A DNA stretch of 64,000 nucleotides from Calonectria ilicicola (lineage: Eukaryota; Ascomycota; Sordariomycetes; Hypocreales; Nectriaceae), in the NCBI GenBank assembly GCA_020809705.1, contig CP085826.1, forward strand, positions 4,898,001 through 4,962,000, given 5' to 3'. Positions 36,812-49,564 of this stretch are shown here, one piece after another. Position numbers and translations under genes: made by a program. Under the pieces are notes generated by a model, which had not been told where the DNA came from, did not search any database, and worked only from the letters and a program-made list of their open reading frames with translations. The first letter of the stretch is position 1, and each line of letters begins with the position of its first letter.

Positions 36812-39800
36812 TGCGGTTTGGGATTTGGAGGAGGCGTTGGTGGCAACGGTGAACTGGTGATGGCGGGGTTGCTCAGGACGCGAGATGGTGCCCAAATGGT
36901 CGGTCTGCGCCCTGGCTCATATCCAAATACAAGAGGCGGAGAGTCGCAGCGGGCGGCGGCAAAGCAGGCGATGGATTGTGAAATGAGCGAAGAAGTTGAG
37001 GTTTATGGTTGGAGTTTGGAGGGGAGGTGGCAGATGGCGTCTGACCAGACGAAACGAAGACGAGATATGCGGTAGGATTGGGGATGGAATGACAAGCTGA
37101 CGTCTGGGCCTAGCTAGGTACCTAGTTATGATGGAAGTACCTGGTCACTGGCACCTTGTCCCGTTGGGTACAAGTCACCAACTTGGGCCAGGTACTAACA
37201 GCCGGCAGCACCGTGGTGCAGTGGGTGCGATACGGGCCTGTCCCGCAGTGTAATTGACGGTGAGAGCCGCTCTGAACCCGCCCCCTGGCGATGATCGTTG
37301 CTTCTGGGAAGGTTTGTACGAAGCGGCACAAGTGAATTGTGGCAACTAATTGGAACACGATGCCAAAAATGCGACCGATCTAAGATATACGGGATATTTA
37401 CTCGCTTAGAAGCGCTAACCAGCTTACGGAATGACCTGGCAAAGGCCAACTTTTTGGGGGCGGCAGCGCATATGTTTGTGATTAGCACAGCGGCGACTGG
37501 TAGCCATGATGGGTGTCGCAACGTCATTGATGCGCTGAGGTTGGCCGTATTTGACCCCCATTGAAGGAGATCAGACTTTCAGGTTGTTTAGTGGAACGCA
37601 AGTGGAGGGTTGCCCCTGAAATAGCCCCCGTGCCAGTCGAAGCACTGGCCTCGACCCTCAATGCCCAAACGAGTCTGAGCCATGGGAGCTTTGAGCCAGA
37701 ATTGAACCCACCACATGTCAAGTTAGAGAAGAAACCTGTTCGGGCATGGGGTTTGGCACAAACATCAACCGGCCAACGTGTGCCAAGATCAGTGCCTTGC
37801 GAATAAGCATATGTCAAGCAGTGCAGGCCATTATCCCCAATTATACACTCTCCCAGCCAACAAACTCGAAAATGCGCCACGTCACTTATCTCGCATGTAA
37901 GGGGCTTTGGTCAGTGTCGGCAAATGACCAGGGAGGAGAAAAAGGTTCTTCATTGATGGGAATCGTCATGGAAAGATGGTGGGTGCCATTATGTAGTGGA
38001 GTGGGGGCGATGAGGTAGGGTGGTAAGAGTGCCGGGGGCATTGATTTTGAGCGCACGCATCCTTCCATGCTCTTTATTGGCCTCTTTATGCTCTTGTTCC
38101 CGGGCCTAGTCGGCACCTGGGGGACGACCGCATCGCTCGAAATCTCGGGGAAGCCGTGCCCAATTGAGGGTCATGATTCCCCTGGATTTCGAAACGAACC
38201 CAGTGTATTGGTTGGGTCGCCAGGTGGGAGAGTAAAACGCAGTACAGAAGACAGAGAACCTTTTAGCGATCACGTTTCAAGGCCATACGTCAGATGGAAA
38301 GGGAGCATTGGGCAACGTCGGAAGGTTCCTGGTACTGACGTATTTTGCGTATTTTCGGGTTTCTACATCTCCCACTTGCCTAACCTTGATCCCTATTAGC
38401 ATCCTGTATTCTGCCTCTAACAACGGATGTGGCTGGGATCTCTGCAGATCACCAAGTGGCAACAACAAACTTGGCCGGAAGGTTCTGAGGTCAGAAGCAA
38501 CAGGGCAATTGAGGACATAGCCGGCCATATCTTGTCCTATTTTTCCATCTTGCACTGACTTTGGAGAGGTCAGTGGTGCGAATCTGCATGGTTGGTTTCA
38601 ATCAAGATCGCTAAGTGTTTGACTACATTCAATTCTTTGGATGAGCTCGGACGGATCCAAGCGAGAAATGCCGAGATACACTCATGCGTTTGATCAATGT
38701 TTGACTGGTCGGATCATCTGGGCTTCTCGGTCCTTTGGTCCTCTAGGGCTGCCTGATCCGCGTACGTTTAGTTTTGAGATGAGCCACGAAGCTACACGTG
38801 GGTCATGCCATGGATTTGGGGCTGCTGTTGTTCGTACCCGGTCAGCTGCCTGTTATTCGCGTGTTCGCATCACGATTTCGATACCACAGTCCATGAGAAC
38901 ACGTAAACCGCAAATGTAACTGAACCCATGGCGGTGCTTGAATGGCATAGCAAAGTGTGGTCAGCGATGGAGAATATGAGCAATGCTTTTATCTAGGGTA
39001 GCGGTCATAGCTGGGATTCCCTCCATCACATGACAGTTAAACTGATTTACAAATGTACAGGCACTCAGAGAAGAAAATTAAAAAGGGAAAAAAAATTTTA
39101 GGGAAAAAAACCACATTGGCCGAACATACATGGTTAGTGCCCGAAGCGTGGAAACCCGGATCCAGTGATCAGCAGCAAAGGGCTTCGACCTGAGATTTAT
39201 CAGGGCTGGAAACATGGTGTATCGTCAACCAAAGTGTGGGTCAAAGTTGGAAGCACCCTGTGAGTAGGGTGCAACAGGCTAATGAGCCCACCGTTGGCGC
39301 AGTCAGTCACAGACACCGTTGGAACCCCCCGGTCATGAACCATACCCTGGTCCTGTTTCATCGACCGACGGAGGCTGCTCACTCCACCAATTTTAGCAGT
39401 GGAGGAAGATGGTGCGGTGTGCGGGTGAAAGTTGAGTGGACTCGCTCTTCCCACAATCATGGTAATTGGACAACCGAACCGTCGCAAGTGACCTGGATAA
39501 TTCCAACCGTCGGACCATGACCCCAAATGTAGCAACCATCTTTCTGTCGTGGAGGGCCACGATCCCCTGAATCGCGCCCCAGCAGAGGGTATTCTTACAT
39601 CATGTGCTACTACAGGTAGGCACCCAGTCGGGTCAGTTAAATGCACAAATTACCTTGCCAATTTACACACAACGGCGTACATGCTGTGCCTAACCACACT
39701 AGCTCCTCCAGTGACGGCCAGATCGAACCTAGGAGGCCCACTGGCCCAGTGTCGAGACCTGGTGTTCCTACGCCATGTACCCGGCCTGAACCTGATGGGA

Positions 39801-41041
39801 CTTGCTACCCATATAGGGCCTGACTTGCCCAACAACGAACAGACAGGGGGGTGGCTGGACATCATACCAACCCGTGCCCCCCCGCCGCAAGACCTGGAGA
39901 TGGGTAAATGGACCCTTGCTTGAGCGGGTGAGGAACCTGAGTACGTGTGCATGCGCCGGATTGCGCGCATGGGACAGGCACTCGACCACCGTCTCGAAGT
40001 GGCATTCCAGGCTGCCAAACAATGGACCATGGCTGACTCGCGAAATACGAATGAATGGTGACTGAATGATGAATGAGGCGACGTGGAACGAACACCCTGG
40101 CTGCGGCGCATGCGCTTCCTGCGCTTCCTGCATGCCATGTTGCGCCTACAGCTGTAGACTGTATCTCCTCCACCGCACTGGATGCCTCCTCCACCACCAT
40201 CTCGTAGCTATCTAACAACATCCCTGGTTGGCCGTTTTTCTCTGTTGGCGAGCCGGGCCTAACGTAGGATCGATTCCCTCGGCCCATGCTATGGCTATAG
40301 TTGTCTTTGTTCACGAGGGCGTTTGCAAAGAAAAAAAAAGGACTGCTGCCCACACTTGGTTTTCGCTTTCACACACACATCTCCCCACTCCCTCTTCTGT
40401 GACCCATCTTCTAACCCTTCAACCACTTCTTTCCAAACGCCAGCCTGCTCCTCGCCACACCATTGTTGCGCGGCTACGCCGTATCACCTGCACCTGCTGA
40501 TAACCGCTGACGCATCGCCTCATCTCCGTTGCGGTCCTTGTCATTGCAAACGTCGTTTGGAATTCGGACAGCGTCCAGGTGCGCAACGTTGAAACCTAAA
40601 AGCAAGCAACAGCGCTCCACAGGCATTCAACCGCCCGCCCGTCGATTGCTGCCGCCGCCATCCGCCACGCCGCCCGCCCTTCTTGCTTGCCTTGTGGCTA
40701 CACGTAAGGTACCGCCGCACTGTCCGCTACTACGCTCCCGCTGCAGTCGGGGTCTTTGGCTCTTGGCCAGAAGCTTGAACTGACCCGACATCATCTTGCA
40801 CAGTCGCAGTGGGCCATTCCGGTTGGCTCAGCGCCAGATGACGGCCCCCCCCCTGTCCCGCCCTGAGCCCCGCGCTACTGAGTTATTCTGTCCTGCTGCT
40901 GCTGTCTGCGGTCACGGTGTCGTCGCCTGTCGCCTGTCTCGCTGTCGTGCCGCCGTCTTAAAAAGATCCCGACAGCTACTCGGCCACACCCTCGTCCCCC
41001 GTCCCCCCCCTCTCTTCGCCGCCCTCTCAACGCGCCTCGAG
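36812..41041. other. 4.2 kb divergent intergenic region
   Basis: Lies between the Munc13-like and ArfGAP starts. At 37114-37125 is a perfect palindrome CTAGGTACCTAG about 0.3 kb from the Munc13-like start. An A-rich block lies at 39070-39115. The last 0.6 kb before the ArfGAP gene is C/T-rich, as in a fungal promoter and leader. No coding gene supported. Confidence 0.5.
37114..37125. repeat. Perfect 12-bp palindrome CTAGGTACCTAG
   Basis: Self-complementary over its full length and followed by further GTACC strings at about 37137 and GGTAC near 37191. Similar TAGGTACC cores occur in other intergenic parts of the window. Confidence 0.8.
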
Positions 41042-44000
41042 ATGGGCAACGTCAGTAGCAAGCCCGATGACGGGGCTTCTCTCTATCTGAGAGATCAGAA
41101 TCGATGTATGCCTGCGTCCCTTCCAAGTCCCCTCCTCCCTGCCGTTGTCGCCCCCAGGCGAGACTGACTACTATCAATAGTGAGCATAACTTCTCTGGTT
41201 GTAACCAACCCGCGAAAGCGCAGTTCCGTAAACATCACTCCCAATGCATTCCCAGCTACCAAAGTATCCGTTTCACGGCCCATGGGCGACACGGCTCCCA
41301 TAGAATTTGTCCAGGTTCGTTTGCGCTCCTGTCTGGTTGGACCGCTCAAGGCGCCAGCCTGCGAGATGCGCGGCCACCACTCTAACACTCTCCAGGATCC
41401 CGACGTATCTAACACGAATGGCGGCCTCAATTTTCTACTCAAACTGAGTAACGACGACGAACTTATCTTCACTTTTACCTTTGTCTTGCGCCAAGGCCAA
41501 GGCGCACCGCCCGCTGCAACGGACGCAAAACCCCTTCCCGTCGACACCAATATCTCCGGCCTCACTTACGTATATGCGTCCACACCCAAGGAGGTCGAGA
41601 ACCTTGTAACCCGCGAGTTCCACGCCAACCCAAACCTCCACAAGAATGCCAACGTTGCCTTGGTTGGCGATTATTCCACTGGTGGAAGCCCATCCGTGAC
41701 GTTCGAGTGGACCTGGAAGTGGAAGCCACCACGGGTCGCAGAGGACCGAGGTGGCGGCTGGAGGAATTCGTGTAGCGTATGGCGCCCCATGTTCATGTTC
41801 CCAGTCACACGCGACTAATTCTCCTAGTTTGTCGAGTATGATTCTCGTGCTCACCAGCTGCACACTTTGGCAAGTTTCTCGTACTTTGTCTCAGGTGTGT
41901 TTATCCATCCATCTTTGTCCATGGCATACTCACTAATTCCCAGGCTCACCTGCAAACCTGAGCCACCCCAATTCGCCCTCGCCTCCGTTTCTTCTAGCGT
42001 CCCCGCCCAAGATTCGCGTTGCCTCCGCACAATCAGTCGATTCTCGCATGACAGTCCCCGACATTGATGAGCCTGTATCACCTTTAGTACCTGCCGCCGA
42101 AGTGCAACTACCCCTGCTGGCCCCCTCAATCAAGGAGCCCGTCAAGGTCGATATTAACTGCCCGAAGCCCGCGGACGATACCATTGTGAGCGATGATGGT
42201 CCTGTTTTCCGAGCGACTCTCAAGGCGTTGGAGCAAAAGACTGGGAACCTCAGGACACAGATGAAGAAGGTATTGAAGAAGGCAGAACACGCGCACATGT
42301 GTCAGCAGGAAGCCAATGAAGCGTTTCTTTCCTTTGTGGATTCGCTGAGGGAGGCTTCGTCGACAAATGCCAATGCCGTGCAACCTGCCCTGGAACACTA
42401 CTTTGATCGAATTGCTCGAGAAATCATATCCTACGAGCGACAGAATACTTATAACCTTCAAAAGATAATCATCGAACCGGTTACGAAGCTGTACCAAGTC
42501 GACATCAAGCAGGCCGAATCCAAGAAGCGAGATTTTGAAGAGGAGAGCAAAGATTACTATGCATATGTATCGCGCTATTTGGGTCAACGGCAAGACTCCG
42601 TCAAAGCTAAGAAGCTTGCTGACAGCGATTCCAAGTATCAAAATAAGCGGCGCAACTTTGAGCTGAAGCGCTTTGATTACTCCAACTTCATGCAAGATCT
42701 CCATGGTGGTCGTAAAGAACAGGAGGTACTGTCACACCTCACCAAATTCGCAGATGCACAAACCCGCGGGTTCCTCGCAACAGCAAAGAAGATTGATGTT
42801 CTTCTGCCCCAGCTTGAGGCCTTGTCTACCGAAGTTCAGGAAGCCGACAAGGAATATCAATATCAGCGAAGGGAGCGAGAGGAAAAGCGACGTCTGCTCG
42901 AGAAGACCAATATTCCATACAAAGAACCTGACCAGGCGAGCACATCGAGCGCCGTGCCGCTTGCTACAAGTTCTAACGGCCAAGGGGGAAATACGTCTGA
43001 CTCTGACCTCGGCAGGGCAGATAGCACAGGATCACAGCTCAAGACTGCGCTGTCTGGCGCCTCTAATTCTACTGGCGCCCCTCCAGCTGTAGAACTTTCT
43101 CGATCTCCAGGGAGTCTTGGGCAATCTTCGGTTGGAAGCCCTGTTGCGCAATCCAAATTCAAGGGTATTCGTGATCTCGAGGAACGGGATATTACACAGA
43201 CGACTCTTAGCCATCGCAAAGAAGGCCTTCTTTGGGCGCTCAATCGACCTGGAGGACATGTGGACCCACGCAACCTGAACAAACAGGGCTGGCATAAGTG
43301 AGTCACTCTGCGCCCACGAGCTCCAGACTTTTGCTAACTGAATTAGGTTCTGGATTGTATTGGATCAGGGAAAGTTGTCAGAATATAGCAATTGGAAACA
43401 GAGATTGGATTTGCATATCGACCCTATCGACCTCCGAATGGCCTCGGTTCGAGAAGCTCGAAACGCGGAGAGGCGATTCTGTTTTGAGGTGATTACTCCT
43501 AACTTCAAGCGAGTTTACCAAGCAACATCCGAAGAAGATATGAATAGCTGGATTCTTTCCATAAACAATGCGCTGCAGAGCGCAATGGAGGGTCGTGCAT
43601 ATCATGATAAACCCAGCTCGTCTAATGGCGACTCATCCCTTAAGAGGGACATCGGTTCAGTGCTTACTGGGAAGACTCAATCTTTGAGCCATGGCAATCA
43701 CAGCACCACTTCTAACAGCGGAGTGCCAACTCGTAGGATTACAGTCGGCGCCCGCCCAACCGCAGTTCGAACATCCAGCTCTGGATACGATGAGAACCCA
43801 GACAGGCTTCTCCAGATGGTTCGAGATAATGACCAGGGCAATTTATGGTGTGCTGATTGTGGTTCTGGTTCCAAAGTGGAATGGGTATCCATCAATCTGG
43901 GTATCATACTTTGTATCGAGTGTAGCGGTATTCATCGGTCGCTGGGTACACATATCAGCAAGGTGCGGTCTCTCACACTCGATATCAAGTCATTTACTGT

Positions 44001-44649
44001 CGATATTGTCGAAATCCTTCTTCTTATCGGGAATCGAGTGTCAAACATGGTGTGGGAGGCAAGGCTTGATCATTCACAAAAGCCAACCGCCCAGGCAACT
44101 CGGGAACAGCGGCTCCGATTTATTACAGCAAAATACGTGGACAGGGTATTTGTCGAGCCGATTTCGCCAACATTGTCACGATATGCCACATCAGAGGAGA
44201 CCTTGCTGGCAGCTATTAAAAAGAATGAGATCCAGCAAGTTCTTTATGCCCTGGCACTTAAGGCCAACCCCAATACTGTCGACAAGATGAGAGGAACTCA
44301 TGCCGTTTGGCTAGCACTCGCAGCAGCCGATCCGGCGGCTCCTTCTGGGGCACCAGGACAAACGGCGACAGATCAGGATAGTAAAACTGTCCCATTCCCT
44401 GTGGCTGAATTGCTCGTCCAGAATGGTGCTGAGATCCCCGCGACACCGCCTGCATTTCCTCTGGGGCGCTTCGCTCAGCTGTACGTAGAGCAGAAGCGAG
44501 GGCGAAATGCAGGATCGAGCGACGCGGTGCCGTCACTACCTTCTAATATGAGCACAGCTGAGAAACTGCGGCGCGAGAAAGAAGCCCGTTTGCAAAAGCG
44601 AGTCAGCACCGGAGGTAGATTGGCCAGATCTACAATACCCGAAAAATAG
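41042..44649 (+). CDS. BAR-PH-ArfGAP protein (ACAP/centaurin type)
   Basis: Predicted GTPase-activating protein for Arf that senses curved, phosphoinositide-bearing membranes. Exons are 41042-41105, 41181-41314, 41396-41776, 41828-41894, 41944-43297 and 43347-44649, giving 1100 residues. An N-terminal module with beta-strand character spans ~1-220. A BAR-type helical domain follows (about 250-480; RATLKALEQKTGNL, AREIISYERQNTYNLQ). A PH domain covers ~655-765 (GWHKFWIVLDQGKL, FCFEVITPNFKRVYQA). The ArfGAP zinc finger is C835-x2-C838-x17-C856-x2-C859 with the arginine finger Arg864 in GIHRSLG. Ankyrin-like sequence follows. The protein starts MGNVSSKP, a good N-myristoylation motif. Fungal homologues include S. 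pombe Csx2-type centaurins. All six exons join in phase. Confidence 0.93.
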
Positions 44650-46508
44650 GAGCCCGGATTCTGGGATCGACTGGCAGGCTTCGGACTCTGCCACCGCTTA
44701 TATGAATTATCTCAACTGAGGAGCTGAGAGAACGAATGACTTTCAGGTTTTGGCAATGGGCGTTCCACCATGATGAACAGGGTGGCATGATTGACCAAAA
44801 CAGCATGGGCGCAGGGAGTTTACGGCGTTGAAGATGATGGTTTATCCGTTTCTCTACCGACGGGGAGACTAAGATGGCAGAGACAGCATCTCAGAGGAAC
44901 ACACTTGCAAGGGACGATGGGGGCATGGTTCATTTTTTGTTTCTGGACGCGGAACAGGAGATATATGTGATGACACCTCGGCATGGCGCCGAAACACTGG
45001 GCTAAATAGATGAGGCCTAGTGGGATTGGATAGGGCCTTGCCCGTTATGTGACAGTGGAAGATATGGATATTGAATAATGGTAATGCCGATATTCGAAGT
45101 TTCTCTTGTGCTTTTTGCATGACGAGTGATGACCGAAGTTGAACAAGTTGGATGCGGCACAAGAAGAGCAGGCGATGGTTGTGTACTTGCAAAGCTAGGC
45201 TATAGTTATTATATTATTACGAACAATCAAGAGGTGTGAATTCTCTCAATGTACATGGGTAAATATTCGTTGGCTCCTCATGCTGGTCTGAGATGGTGAT
45301 GCTTGGTTTTTTGGCTACTTTTTTTTTTGTTAAAAAAACAATTACTGACATCATTCTGGACATCGCCCCAAGGCCCTGATGATGTAATGTGACGCTTAAG
45401 CAGGAGAGGACGCTGTCGAGTCTCCTTCCTTTTTTTTTTATTTTTTATTTTTTCTTTTGTGTGTGTTTGGTGGGCTGCCCATTAACCTTTGGCGCATGAT
45501 TTGTAACGGTCCGGACTTGGGAATGGGGCATGACTGGTCGAGTGACTCAATCATCAATCGCGATTGAGGATGACACGCAAGGCAGATGGGCAGCAAGAGC
45601 AGGTGATAGCCAGTGGCAGGTGGTGGATGCAGGGTACTTGGCGACGGCGCGCGGATAAGGGTGTGTGACGGGTGATAGGTGGCGGATGACTCCCGCAATA
45701 TCATCCGGCACAGCAAGAGAAAGCGACCATTCTACTGACGAAATGACGGGGGCGAACAGTCAGGGCACTGAACCTCCAGTGGCCGGCTCAGTGGGTACCC
45801 ACCGCTGCATCCACTGTAACGACGTTGTGGTCTCCCTCACGCGGGCCGCTGAGCTGAGGAGCCGTTGGCCAGCGTCGTCGCACGATGCCCCAGTAGCCCC
45901 GGTTTGCCTTCTGGCCAAGCCACAGCTAGATGCACCGCGGTATGTCATTTTGGGGCTGGAAGCTGTAAGGGGAGCGGCTCTCCACTTTCCTAGCGGGCTG
46001 TGTACTTGCTTGTCGAGCGACGTGCTGGGGGTCATGGAGACGACTGCGCATCAGCTGGCCCGTGAGAGATTCATCATTCAGCCTTATTGATGAGCTCGGG
46101 GTGTCTCCTTCTGTCGTATCCCCTGCTGATTCCGCTTGCATATGTACGGACAGCACAGTGCAGCTCGGCACTTATTAACAACGTCCTTGTCCCCCGTCGC
46201 CGTCGCGGTACGTGCTTGCTTTTCTCTCCCTCTTTTTTTTTTCTTGGGGGCCAAGTCCCATCAACTGCAAGTGTGGCTTGACTCGACCTTAGCTCCTGTC
46301 TTCGGCCTCTGACCTGCTTGCATTCTAGGCTCCCTCCTCCACTCGCGCTCTCCTACAAACCTCCCGGCCCCGGCCTCTGCACAGCGCCCTGCTTCTTTCT
46401 CCAGGCAACATTCCCCCCTCAACCAACTCCGCTCTCGTTCAGTAAATCACTGCGCTCGTTTTCTCCATTTTGCCTCAGAGCTTCCCGTCGAGCTTTGCCG
46501 TGGTCATC
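44650..46508. other. Intergenic region between ArfGAP and Chk2 genes
   Basis: 3' region of the ArfGAP gene, with poly-T tracts at about 45318-45330 and 45429-45454, then the Chk2 promoter. The last 200 bp before 46509 are C/T-rich with homopyrimidine runs, typical of a leader. No gene supported. Confidence 0.55.
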
Positions 46509-48793
46509 ATGGCTCCGCAGACAGAAAAAAGCCAATTGAAGCGCCCGCGCGTGAGTCCTCCTTCTCATGACTGTTGCCCTGGGTGCTCGCGCATGACGCT
46601 TTTGCTGTCGCCACAGCTATCATCCATCATGTTCGCTTTCGCTGACACCACCTGGATTCCTTAGGCCTCTCTCGCGGATGATGAAACCGACACAAAGAAG
46701 CCTCGCCGTGCCGACCCTGCCTCAGCTGATGGTGCCGACAAGTCCCACGCCGTGAATAAGCAACACCTCCCTTCGCCGGTAACCCATCTCGCTGCAGATG
46801 ACTCGGGTGAGCCATACAACAAAGAACCCACAGCTACTCCTCCCAGCCGCCGGCCTGATGAGGCCACCCCTAAGAAGGTGGAGGAGTTCTCGCAAGGGCA
46901 GGCGCTCTCGTCACCACCTCAGGATACTCAACCGCTTAGCCAGTTCGTGGACCGCCACCCTGCTATCTCGGAGGAAATTGAGGATGAGGTCGGTGAGGGT
47001 GTTTGGGGATATCTTGTTCCCTTAGACCCCAAGTACGGCGAGAAGCCCATAGTTCTGAAGAAGCGAACTGCTTGTCCACTTCCTCAGCCAGCCGTGGATG
47101 CAGCTAAAACCGATCCTAAGCTCGTGAAAGGAAAAGCGAACGCCTCGAAAAGCGAAGAAACATCTGAGAAGAAAAAGAGCAAGGGCGCTTCTTCAGGAGG
47201 CTATCTTATCGGACGACATCCCGAGTGTGGTGAGTAATCGTCGTCGTCGAGTCTTGGTATGCTCAGAACTGACTCTCTGCAGACATTGTGGTAAACGATG
47301 GCATTGTTTCAAACCGCCACTGCCTCATATTTGCTGAGAACAAGGGTACCGATACTGTGGCGATCGTGGAGGATCTGTCTAGTAATGGCACTTACGTCAA
47401 TGAAGCTATTGTGGGTCGCAACCAACGACGAGAACTGGAGGAGCAAGACGAGATCGCTGTTCACGGTAAGGCCCGTTTCGTCTTCCGCTATCCCAAGAGC
47501 CGCCAAACAAGCGCGTTTAAGCAACAATACACTCTGCTTGAAAAACTTGGCAAGGGACACTTCGCCGAGGTCTACCTCTGCATCGAAAAGTCTACTGGTA
47601 TGCGATATGCCGTCAAGATCTTTACCAAGCACCCAGGAATGGAAGATCGATCAAAGATGGAAGGTCTTCAGCAAGAAATCGGTGTGTTGATGGGTGTCAG
47701 CCACCCGAATGTACTGTGCCTCAAAGACACATTTTACGAGCGAGATCGTGTATACCTTGTTTTGGAACTGGCCCCCGAGGGAGAGCTATTCAATTACATT
47801 GTCATGAAGCAGAAGCTTAGCGAGGATGAGGCGCGCAAGCTATTTCTTCAGCTTTTTCATGGTATCAAGTATTTGGTAAATTGCTATGCCCATTTTATTT
47901 TTACGGTACTATGGCTAACATGAATTGTGCTTAGCATGAACGGAATATTGTCCACCGCGATATTAAACCTGAGAATATCTTGTTAGTTGACAAGAACCTG
48001 CATGTAAAGCTTGCTGATTTTGGTTTGGCCAAGATCATTGGAGAGGAGTCGTTCACAACCACTCTTTGCGGAACCCCTAGCTATGTTGCTCCGGAGATTC
48101 TTGCGGATTCTAAGCAACGCAAGTACACAAAGGCTGTCGATATTTGGTCGCTTGGAGTTGTTCTGTATATCTGCCTTTGCGGTTTCCCCCCATTTTCTGA
48201 TGAGCTCTATTCTCGCGACTTCCCCTTTACACTCTCGCAACAAATTAAGAGTGGTCGATTTGACTACCCCTCTCCGTATTGGGATTCGGTGGGAGACCCA
48301 GCACGTAAGTACACTTCCCTATTGGACATTTTTGAATCCCGCGTATTGACTGTCTCTAGTTGATCTCATTGATTCGATGCTTATTGTTGACCCTGAAAAA
48401 CGATTTACTATTGATCAATGCCTGGCGCACCCTTGGCTTAACCACAACGCACCAAATGTTAATGACAGCACTGGCGGTCTCGTTGGTGGTATTGCTGGTC
48501 TCGATGTCAACCGTCGCGCTCCCGCTCGCGAGCGCACGCTGTTATCATCACTGAACTCGGTCCATGTCGCTACACAGGTTGATGTGGGCAAGGACAAGAA
48601 TCCTGTGAAGGTCTTTGCTAAGAACAAGGGCCGTGTTACTAATGCGCCCAAGGAGGCAGAACCAGCCCACCATCGAGCCCCAGCGGAATTCATGGAGCTT
48701 GGTGGCAAGGGAGACCAAGAACTCTTTCCGAATGAGGACTCAAGCGTTTACCCACCAGCAGAGACGGCCGGGAAGATCAAGACGGCTAAGTAA
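46509..48793 (+). CDS. prd-4: DNA-damage checkpoint kinase of the Chk2/Rad53 family (FHA + Ser/Thr kinase)
   Basis: Nuclear effector kinase activated by ATM/ATR-type kinases; the Neurospora orthologue PRD-4 also resets the circadian clock. Exons are 46509-46550, 46665-47229, 47283-47875, 47935-48304 and 48360-48793, giving 667 residues. The N terminus has an SQ/TQ cluster (SQ90, TQ102, SQ106). An FHA domain follows (GGYLIGRHPECDIVVND, SNRHCLIFAENKG, LSSNGTYVN). The kinase domain starts YTLLEKLGKGHFAEVYL, with VAIK-equivalent YAVKIF, catalytic HRDIKPEN, DFGLA, and APE in SYVAPEIL. Intron 3 falls just before HERNIVHRD. There is a single FHA, unlike budding-yeast Rad53 with two, so it is the Chk2/PRD-4 architecture. 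The C-terminal tail has many Lys/Arg and could carry an NLS. Identification is firm. Confidence 0.95.
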
Positions 48794-49564
48794 GCGAGCG
48801 AGAAGCCGACGGGGTGTGATGGAGTTTTTTCTTTTTTTCTTTTTTGAAGTAGGAACTTGAGACTATTGATAATGCTGCGGGAGATGGACTTTCATAAAGT
48901 GCTACGGGGTTTGGGAATTGTATTGCTTTTTGTCTTCTTTCCTTTTCCTTTTTTTTCTTTTTTTTTTACTTTTTTGAGATGGAACAGTTTTCTTATAGAA
49001 TGGCGGATACGGGCCGCTTCTTGTTAAGGATGGACGTACATGGGGGATTCGATTGGACTATTTATTTATTCTATGAAGGTGGCGTTAGTTCGGATCATTG
49101 GGTGGTCTGACTTTAGCTCGCTTCGACCATTAAAAGGAGGCTGTTAGGAGATTGTGTGAAGAGGTACGGGGTTATCAACGAAGAATCGCTTTGCCTACTT
49201 GATGTTTCCCAAGGTCTTATTCCTAGTTCCCAGCCTTCATTGAACTTATGCAAACACCACCTGACACGGCACGTGGTTGATAACAGTGATAGCCGGCCCG
49301 AGAGTCCTTCCGCGTCACCGCCCTCGCTTAGCGCCCACACAATGAGCGCGGCAGAAAATTTGGCGGGGTGGCACAATCCAAGCCCCACCAGAGGGCTATT
49401 CGGGCGCCGACCCTGCTCGACCGGGACGCTCACATTCACATTATTCCGCTCTTCGACCTTGCACGCCCCTCCTTGACGCTTTCGAGATCGCCACGACTCG
49501 ATCCTCGCGACCGACCGACCGACCGACCGAGATCGATTAAACCTCCCGAGAGGCAAAAGGCATC
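48794..49564. other. Intergenic region between Chk2 and eIF3m genes
   Basis: Chk2 3' region with long T-rich tracts (48825-48847 and 48940-48975), then the eIF3m promoter. It ends in a CGAC repeat just before the start codon. No gene supported. Confidence 0.6.
49508..49530 (+). repeat. (CGAC)n tetranucleotide repeat in the eIF3m leader
   Basis: Five perfect CGAC copies plus CGA, ending about 35 bp upstream of the eIF3m ATG, so probably within the 5' UTR. Confidence 0.9.

Noticed and set aside
36812..36895. N-terminal extension of the Munc13-like protein to 36895
   Set aside because: The open frame there begins with TTG, not ATG; the first ATG is at 36811.
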